Assembly (NCBI GenBank): GCA_029204225.1
Contig: CM055111.1
Span: forward strand, 17,035,019 to 17,099,018
From: Diphasiastrum complanatum
Taxonomy: Eukaryota > Streptophyta > Lycopodiopsida > Lycopodiales > Lycopodiaceae
Length of the DNA: 64,000 nucleotides
Direction of reading: 5' to 3'
Below are positions 57,201 to 64,000 of this stretch, piece by piece (position 1 is the stretch's first letter; each line of letters opens with the position of its first letter). Made by a program: the position numbers and the translations under genes. A model generated the notes under the pieces. The model did no database searches, had not been told where the DNA came from, and was given only the letters and a program-made list of their open reading frames with translations.

Positions 57201-58693
57201 TGCTTTTCTAAATGGTGAGTTAGAAGAAGAGGTGTTCATGGATCAACCTGAAGGCTTTGTAGTGAAAGGACAGGAAAATAAAGTATGTCACTTGAAGAAA
57301 GCGCTTTATGGTCTTAAACAGGCACCACGTGCATGGTATAGCGGGATTGATGTCTACTTTCATTCAAAGGGGATGGTGAGAACACATTCTGATCCAAATC
57401 TTTATGTCTTATGCTTTGATTGCTCTTTATGTTGATGACTTGATTATCACGAGAAATAATCAAGAGATGATAGACATGATCAAGAAAGACCTCATGAAAC
57501 AATTCGAGTTGACAAATCTCAGCCTAATGCATTATTGCCTTGGAGTGGAGGTGTGGCAAAAAAGACATGAACTGGGTTTAGCACAGGTGAAGTATGTCAG
57601 AGAGTTGTTACATAGGTTTAGGTTGAAGGATTGCAAGTCAGTGAACACTCCTATTGAACCAGGTAAAAGGCTTTTCTCATCTTGATGAGTCACAACCATT
57701 TTATGCTACGCTGTATAGGCAGTTAGTAGGGAGCTTGATTTACCTTACCACGACTAGACCAGATATATGCTATGTTGTTGGTATTGTAAGTCAATTTATG
57801 GTAGCACCTACGAAAATGCATTGGAAGGCAGCTAAGCGCATTTTGCGTTATGTCAAAGGCACTTTAGATTATGGCTTGGCTTACAGAAAGCATGAGGATT
57901 TACCTGAGTTATGTGGCTATATGGATGCGGATTGGGGAGGTGACTATGATGATCGTAGTCCACCACAGGGTATGTATTCCAGCTTTGTGGCAGTTGCTTT
58001 TCCTGGTCTAGCAAAAAGCAAAGTACATTTTCTTTATCCACCACAGAAGCAGTAAGGCAATGTGTAGTGCAGCACAAGAAGCTATATGGTTGAGGCAAAT
58101 CTTGGAAGAAATTGGCATGAAATAGGAGAATCCCACAACTATACATAGCGACAATCAGAGTGGCGTTAAGCTAGCAAAGAATCTAGTGTTCCATGAGAGA
58201 ACCAAACACATTGAGATTTAGTATCACTTTATACGCGTGAGGCTGTTGAGTCGTGAAATTCATGTTATTCATTGTAGTATGAACAACTAGCTGATATTTT
58301 CACTAAGCCACTTGTTAGAGAAAAGTTTGATAAGTTGAAAGCTTTAAGTACTTAAAGTTTGTTGACTTCAAAGCTATGTATATGACTGTATAGAAAGTAG
58401 ACTCTATTTTAAGGGATAGAGTTAGAATTAAAGTAGAATCACTTTGTTACTGTACTGTGGGTCCTATCAGTAGATAAGGATCAGTTGGCCTCGCCACGAG
58501 GCGATGGGACACGCGTCCTGTCAACGACAACCTGGGTCATGCATGTGTTGCCTGAGTGAAGAACTATATGTACAGTGTATTTTCATTTTGAGAAATACAG
58601 TTGCTACGTGAGCTTGGTGTGGAGAGTGTTTTCTGTTTGTGTTACTGTGTAGCATGATCTTTGTTCCTGTTCGAAGCAAATTCTAAGTGAAAC
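54237..58693 (+). mobile_element. Near-complete Ty1/copia element with 3' LTR
   Basis: The most complete retroelement in the window. Gag (54237-55100, LDGIFNYAVWKFKMKNILME, then a GKCFHGGKKGH knuckle); protease (55130-55350, ATRHMTGNKDWFS); integrase (55500-56420, ELSHKRLGHLNLGSLSFMRK, VLRSDRGGEYKSNDFNDLCD, KLPKYFWSEACSTAVYLQNR); an acidic linker (56400-56790) with the repeated DDDPFIDF; reverse transcriptase (56914-57690, KPIGCKWVYRTKYHTDGSIT, MDVKSAFLNGELEEEVFMDQ, ALYVDDLIIT); RNase H (57700-58340, CGYMDADWGGDYDD). A 3' LTR follows. Order PR-IN-RT-RH is that of copia. Broken, with several breaks. Confidence 0.9.
58421..58693 (+). repeat. Probable copia 3' LTR
   Basis: Follows the RNase H end and an AAGGGATAGAG purine tract, and ends near AAGTGAAACA. 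The left terminus lacks a clean TG, so both edges are approximate. It contains the short GC-rich stretch GGCCTCGCCACGAGGCGATG. No 5' partner was found. Confidence 0.45.
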
Positions 58694-58707
58694 ATTATGT
58701 TAGAATG

Positions 58708-59060
58708 AGCCAGAGGCTTCCTTGGATCCTAATGACAACATTGCAATTGTACCTAATCCAAGTCCACACATATCAAAACAACAAGTTGGTAATGGTCGTA
58801 ATCGAAACAAGATGAAACGAAAATCAAGTTTGTCCGATTTCTATGTCATTGAAAGTTTTGATAGTGATGCAACTGGGATGACATACAATATTATGATTTC
58901 AAAAGAGCCCTCTTGCAAATGCATGGATTAATAGAAAGTCATCAAAAACAAAAACAAAAATACACCAAATGTAAGCAAATATATTATGTTTACTTGAGAT
59001 TAAAAGGCTTCGATGTGAATGAAGATATGTTTATTTGCCAACCAATACTAAGTTAACAAG
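58708..59060 (+). pseudogene. SWIM-type zinc-finger-like scrap
   Basis: Reads NPSPHISKQQVGNGRNRNKM, a basic KRKSS, then MTYNIMISKEPSCKCMD followed by a stop; further on CKQIYYVYLRLKGFDVNEDM. 'Y.I.ISKEPSC.C.D ... CK.IYYV.LR' is the pattern of SWIM zinc fingers (CxCx(n)CxH) seen in plant MULE/FAR1-type proteins and others, but with the last His replaced by Gln and a stop after the first CxC. The scrap starts right after the copia LTR, so it may be the interrupted continuation of a gene lying left of that element. Weakly supported. Confidence 0.35.
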
Positions 59061-60240
59061 AGTTGTTCTATGTGATGTCAAGGTCTTGACATCTTAAGGT
59101 TGTTGGTTGTTAATCAAACGACTATGTCTGCTCATCTTTTTGAATTCAAGCTTAATGAATAGAATTTCAAACTTCATTGGGTTGTTTGAATGCAACTTAC
59201 TAATGTAGAATAGGGTTACAAATGATGTTATATTTATGCTATTTCACATCTTGATAATATGCAACATTATCAATACAAATACATATTTGTAAATGAGTCT
59301 AACTGTGCAATTCATTTTCAACAAACAAAATATCCAACAATTTGGAGATTGTTAAAATATATGATTTAGCAAATCATAAGCTCCCATAACTCGCACACAT
59401 TTACTTGCAAAGTGTCAAGTCCCAAGCCCAAGGAAGTCTCTCTCTCCAAGGACACACATTTGCAATTGTAACCCAAATTCTCCACAATTTTCTACCTATT
59501 ATGAAATTAGAGTTTTGATTAACAAAGAGATTATTAAGTCCATATCGAAGGCAATTTTTTGAAATAACAATGTTCACAATATCACAACCTTTTTTGCACA
59601 TACCCTTTCATACAAAAATTTGTGCAAATTGTCACTACAATTTTTTGAAATTTTAAAATAAACAAAACACTTCTCGCTTATTTGACAGTAGGGAAGGGCC
59701 TTTCTTTATGCCTAGGCGGAAGAGCATTGCAAAACTCCTCTCCACCCCAAAAAGAATCTCCATACCATAACAATATAAATACTTTAAAATAACCATGCTT
59801 TTACAAAACTTACTTGTAATAGAAAAGCATAAACGTAGCATAAGATTTGATGCTAAAAAGGCGTATGCTTCACAAAAAGACTCAATTAGTTGGCGCGAAC
59901 ACGTCTTGCTGGGAATGAAAGCAATGGATAACCTCTTGTGACATTATTGTTTACGAATATGGCAGGCTCTGATAACTTCGATTGTGCCTAGAGGGGATTG
60001 ACTACACAGAAGCAGATACAGAGTTCAGGTTAACCTGTGACAGAGTAGGAAATTGGATCTTAAAGCTAGTGGAAATGGAAAGAGAACTTGGAGACAATTT
60101 CCTGCCCTGCAAGACATCCTAACAACCTTCGAGCTCGTAGTCGAGCTTTTATTGGCATATTGCTGAGAAACTCATTTTGTCAGAAAGTTAACACCACTTC
60201 TAATTCTATCTATTTTATGATACTTTTATTTTAAAGATGC
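59061..60240. other. Unassigned AT-rich stretch
   Basis: No gene, tRNA or known repeat recognised on either strand. Short frames are consistent with chance. Confidence 0.4.
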
Positions 60241-60780
60241 TTTGGCCCCTCGCATCTTGCGAGCACAGGCCGCACTTATGACGGTTTGGCCCCGGTGCCC
60301 TCCTAACCACACGTTTTCTTTTTTTTTCATTTTTTTTAAAACTGGCTGCCTGAACACCACGTGTCCAGGTAGCCAGTTTATATCCCATAAGCATTTCTAC
60401 AAGGTAAGGGGAGGGAATATATACAGAAACTCACCTAATCGCTAGCATGTGTGTGTGTGTGCATGGGTGCCCGGCGCCACCCGCCCTGTCCGAGACCGCG
60501 GCTCAGTGCCCGTGGCCTGGGGCTGCTTGTCGAAAACCTTCACGCTAGCCACACCTCAAATTCTGGCGGGCACCCCCCTACGGACACCTGCCAACCGCTG
60601 GGGGGCGCACCGGGGCCAAACCCCTCCCATGTGCGGGCTGTGCTCGTAAGTCCCAGCGGGTTAAAGCGGCCCGAATATCCACCCACACGTGAGCAAGGAA
60701 GGTAATGGGAATGTACGTAACCAACCCAGCCCAACCACCACACCCGGGGGCCTATTACTTCTATGTATTTCATCTTATCT
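60241..60780. other. GC-rich patch with G-box-centred imperfect palindrome
   Basis: From about 60440 to 60740 the DNA is strikingly C/G-rich (GCCCGGCGCCACCCGCCCTG, GGGGGGCGCACCGGGGCC) compared with the AT-rich surroundings. At 60341-60377 an imperfect palindrome (ACTGGCTGCCTGA ... CCAGGTAGCCAGT) is centred on CACGTG, a G-box core. The overlapping frames at 60449-60773 on both strands are probably due to GC content. Origin unknown: old LTR, gene fragment or organellar piece are all possible. Confidence 0.4.
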
Positions 60781-60883
60781 ATATAACTGAACTACGCAAT
60801 ATTTCGCGAACAAATTTTTGAGCACTCATTCGCCAATATCATAGACATGCTCTTCAGTGCCCATTAAAGATGGAGATATTATG

Positions 60884-62501
60884 AACTCTATTTGAGTTTT
60901 CTCATATTTGGCATCAAATTCAAGTTATCTTGAGTGATAGACATTAATTTTGTGCTATCTCGAGTGATAGGAGCTACTTTCATTAATAAGAGATCAAACT
61001 ATAGCAAATTGAATATCCTAAAGTTGAGATTCATCGAGTGATAAGAAGCAAACTTGTAACATAGGCGTATCAATCTATCTCGAGCAATAAACATCAAATT
61101 TGAGCTATTTGAATGTCCTAAATCAAATATTCCTCTAATTTGATCACTCAATGGACAATTTCAAGTAATGAGGGCAAAATTGACCTATCTTGAATGTTAG
61201 ACATCGAGGTGGGTGATAGATATGAATTGCAAGTGATAGGGGCCAATTCAATAATGAGGGATCAAATCTGATTAATCTAAATTATTGATCAGATATGATG
61301 TCAACAAGTGATAAGGACCACATTAATTTGATTCATTTGAATATCCTAGACTCAAAATTCCTCTACTTTTATCACTCAATGGACAATTTTGAGTGATAAG
61401 ATCCAAAATCAAGCTACCTCGATTGACAGATATACAATTTGGGCAGATATTTAAAAGGAGCCTATTCACCGAGCTATGAATTATGATTAGTCGATGAACT
61501 ATGTTGAGTGATAAGGAGCATAATTGCAACATAGCACTCAAGGTATCTCGACCAATAGAATTGAATGTCCTACACTCAAGGTTACTCTATTTCAATCACC
61601 CAATGGCCAACCTTGAGTGATAAGGGCCACAATCAAGCTATCTATAGTGATAGACATAAAATTTGAATGATAGGGGCCAATTGGAGGATCTGGTGGGCAG
61701 ATTTTTCATCCAAGGATCGGTCCTGCTGAAAGATCCCAAGTGGGGGAAGGTCCCACACTGCCCTTATGCGAGTGATTAGAGCTGGTAACTCAATTTGCTG
61801 GTAAACTACTGTTCATATTGCTGGTCTAGAGAGGAACACTAGGTATTGTATGTTGATGATGCGACTCTTAGTCTTTAGAGAGTAGTGTATTCTTGACATA
61901 TCGTGTTAGATGCATGGAGTTAGATGCATAGACAGTAGTATCCAAAAGGAAAAAAGGGTCTCTGCAAAAATAGATACAAATCCTCAACCAGTGTACTTAT
62001 TTGAATATTTTAGTGGCTAAGGAACCTATTCAGGCGTCTATTCAAGTGAAAGACGACCCGGTTCAAGTGCCGACTTCATGAAATGAATTGAGATGTGTAA
62101 AATAAGTGGTAGCCCAGGTGTACTAAGATGAGCTAAACAAGAACAATAGTCTCTTCAAACAAAGGGGTAAAAGCTCATTTGATTTTGATTTTTAGTATGA
62201 ATACAAACTATGAAAGAATGATTTATCGATCCTTTAGTCCAATTGAATTTGGAGCTAGAGGTGGCACAAAAGTTATCACATGGATAACTAGCTTGTGGCA
62301 CCCAAGTATTCATAGTACAACATACATCCATCCCAATTGCTTAGCTATTTTGAGTCGATCCTTGATAGAGGGACAAAAGTGGAGTATGGCTCCATGAGAT
62401 TCAACTGAAAGGAGTTTTCTTGTCCCTATACCCCTCAACAAAATGGGGTAGCCGAGAGGAGAAATAGGACATTGTGTGAATGTTCTAAATCTTTAGAAGT
62501 T
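60884..62501 (-). repeat. Large inverted repeat, right copy
   Basis: Reverse complement of 41036-42618. It carries the same array units in opposite orientation (GAGTTTTCTCATATTTGGCA at its start), the same AAGATCCCAAGTGGGGGAAG region, and the copia integrase edge AAATGGGGTAGCCGAGAGGA near its end. It differs by short insertions (for example near 61790 and 61882). The outer edge lies inside the integrase sequence where left and right copies part company. Confidence 0.9.
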
Positions 62502-64000
62502 CAAAAGTGCATTTGCAAATCGTTTATTAAAATCTTCTTAGGAAATTGATTCTCTGCAATTTGAAACTAGGTAATAAATTAAAAGAATTTACACCCCTTA
62601 ATAACAAGAATAAATTTGAAGTAACCAAAATAAATCCAAAGAGTAATGCTATTTATTGTAACATGTATATCTACTTTCTAAAAGTTGACATAAAATGTAA
62701 TTGATTAAATGAAATATGTCAAACTATTCTAAAAAAGTTTTTCCTATTTTTGCATCAAGGAGATAAGTTTCTCGCTACTCATATTTTTAGTGGATTTTTA
62801 GACTTTTGGATTCCTACATGTTTCAAGATCAATCGGTAAATTTTAAAACCAACCAGTTGGTTGTAGGACCATATTTTTGGCTTCAAGAAAGACATTTCTT
62901 GGAACTTTGCAGGATCAAGGGTAGAGCGTCAACCTCTCTAACCAACAAAAGCACAAAATCTACTCACCAGCTCAGCTCAAAAAACCTGAGAATTTTTTGA
63001 AGAGAGAACTTCATTGGGTGTTTCCAAGCCCACTGAATAGAGCATCGCTGGTGAACATACCCCCAAGGTATTTCCAAGCCCGGTGAAGAGGACTACCCTG
63101 CAAATTGCAAAGGTGACGGATTTCATGTGATCCCCTATTTGAGTGGAGATCATTGGCACGCCATAAAAATCTAGCTAATTTTCAAGATTTGCAATTCAAT
63201 GGTATCTTAGCCTCACAAAGGGTACTTCCCTGGAGAGCCGGATCCCTATATTGTAGCCTCCGGTGGATGCAATTTACATGAGGACCTCTGAGCAAGATAA
63301 ACTCAAGAAAAAGAAGACACGTATCCAGCACATGGGGCCCTACTCTTAGTAAAACTACAAAACTGGATAATGAATAGATCTAGCTTAAGGATCGATTATT
63401 CAGATGAATCAATTTTGATAGTAGAACAATCCAACATTTTAATGTACTTATCAATATTATGACTAATACAAAAATCTCTTTGCCTTTTAGGAACGGTCAA
63501 TTTTGACCCAAGATTGCTCTAGTATGTCACTTGGAAGAGAACTGGCAACTCAAAGAATGGAACCGCCAAACATAAAATGCAAGTCAAGGTCAAATGCCAC
63601 TTTGAACCTTAATACCAATGCAAATCTTTTGATGGAAGTTTACAAATGACAAAGGAATTTCAATTTTCATGACTTGTCAAAAAACTAACGGTCAGAGACT
63701 AAAATGATTAAATTCCAGCCCTTTAGAGAGCTTTAAAAATTAGGCACATGGGCTAGTTGTGCTAAAGTGTCAGCCTTTAATTGGATTACATATATTATAT
63801 TCACAAGAAATTAGGAGCCAGATTCACCTTTTGCCAAGTGTCAAAAAATCAATGGTGGGTAGCAATGATACAAAGGTAAAAGTGAAAATGTGAGGGTATG
63901 ATGGAGGGGGTCTACTAAATCTGAGACACATGGTAGTAGGTACCTAAATTGAAAAGTGCTTGTTGAAGGTCTGCAACTTGCTTTTCCGTTGGGGAAAAAT
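62502..64000. other. Unassigned
   Basis: AT-rich to about 62900, then moderately balanced. A phrase TTTCCAAGCCC..TGAA.AG occurs twice (63030-63055 and 63070-63095), a short direct repeat. No gene, LTR or element was recognised to the window end. Confidence 0.4.

Noticed and set aside
59890-60010. Second PBS-like GGCTCTGATAAC
   Set aside because: Lacks the following CCA and has no LTR-like flank.
60449-60773. Overlapping frames on both strands in the GC-rich patch
   Set aside because: High GC content removes stop codons; no start context or domain supports either frame.
1-64000. tRNA, rRNA or other structural RNA genes
   Set aside because: No cloverleaf with A/B boxes and no rRNA core was recognised by eye; a covariance search would be needed to exclude small ones.

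Overview
The window looks like nuclear DNA of a land plant with a large, repeat-filled genome. The evidence is: CACTA (En/Spm) transposase pieces carrying the plant DUF4218/DUF4216 modules, many Ty1/copia and Ty3/gypsy relics primed by initiator-Met tRNA-type sites, a short interstitial run of the plant telomere motif TTTAGGG, GT-AG introns, and long CT/CA microsatellites. Elements of very different decay state are stacked on one another, as in gymnosperm, fern or lycophyte genomes. The species cannot be named from sequence alone. No intact host gene was found.

Layout. 0-5.2 kb: CT-rich minisatellite, a degenerate tandem repeat, then a minus-strand multi-exon gene relic whose 3' half reads as a DNA N4/N6-methyltransferase-like AdoMet domain. 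5.2-10.6 kb: two direct tandem copies of a CACTA transposase remnant. 10.6-11.4 kb: nested microsatellites. 11.4-14.0 kb: minus-strand copia with one LTR. 14.0-18.3 kb: CACTA-type subterminal repeat, copia debris, and a small non-autonomous LTR-like unit with internal tandem repeats. 18.3-18.6 kb: foldback element. 18.8-22.5 kb: an orphan exon (+) and a minus-strand multi-exon relic of unknown function. 22.7-27.4 kb: Ty3/gypsy (chromovirus-like) with 3' LTR. 27.4-34.6 kb: second CACTA-type subterminal region and three copia fragments. 34.65-36.36 kb: five units of a ~370 bp satellite. 36.35-41.2 kb: minus-strand copia fragments, one with a 5' LTR. 41.0-44.1 kb: degenerate tandem array whose first 1.6 kb recurs inverted at 60.9-62.5 kb. 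44.3-48.7 kb: gene-like islands, namely a possible divergent leader, a NEK-kinase fragment with introns, and an intron-bearing unknown relic. 48.7-58.7 kb: nested copia and gypsy relics, ending in the most complete copia. 58.7-64 kb: SWIM-zinc-finger-like scrap, GC-rich patch, inverted repeat copy, unassigned sequence.

The genes do not form a working pathway. This is a graveyard of mobile elements with a few captured or stranded host-type exons. The items most worth following are the methyltransferase-like gene relic (2.2-5.0 kb), the two unknown multi-exon relics (20.2-22.5 and 46.7-48.7 kb), the large inverted duplication (41.0/62.5 kb) and the ~370 bp satellite (34.7-36.4 kb). Alignments were done by eye, so boundaries are approximate unless tied to a visible splice site, PBS or repeat junction.
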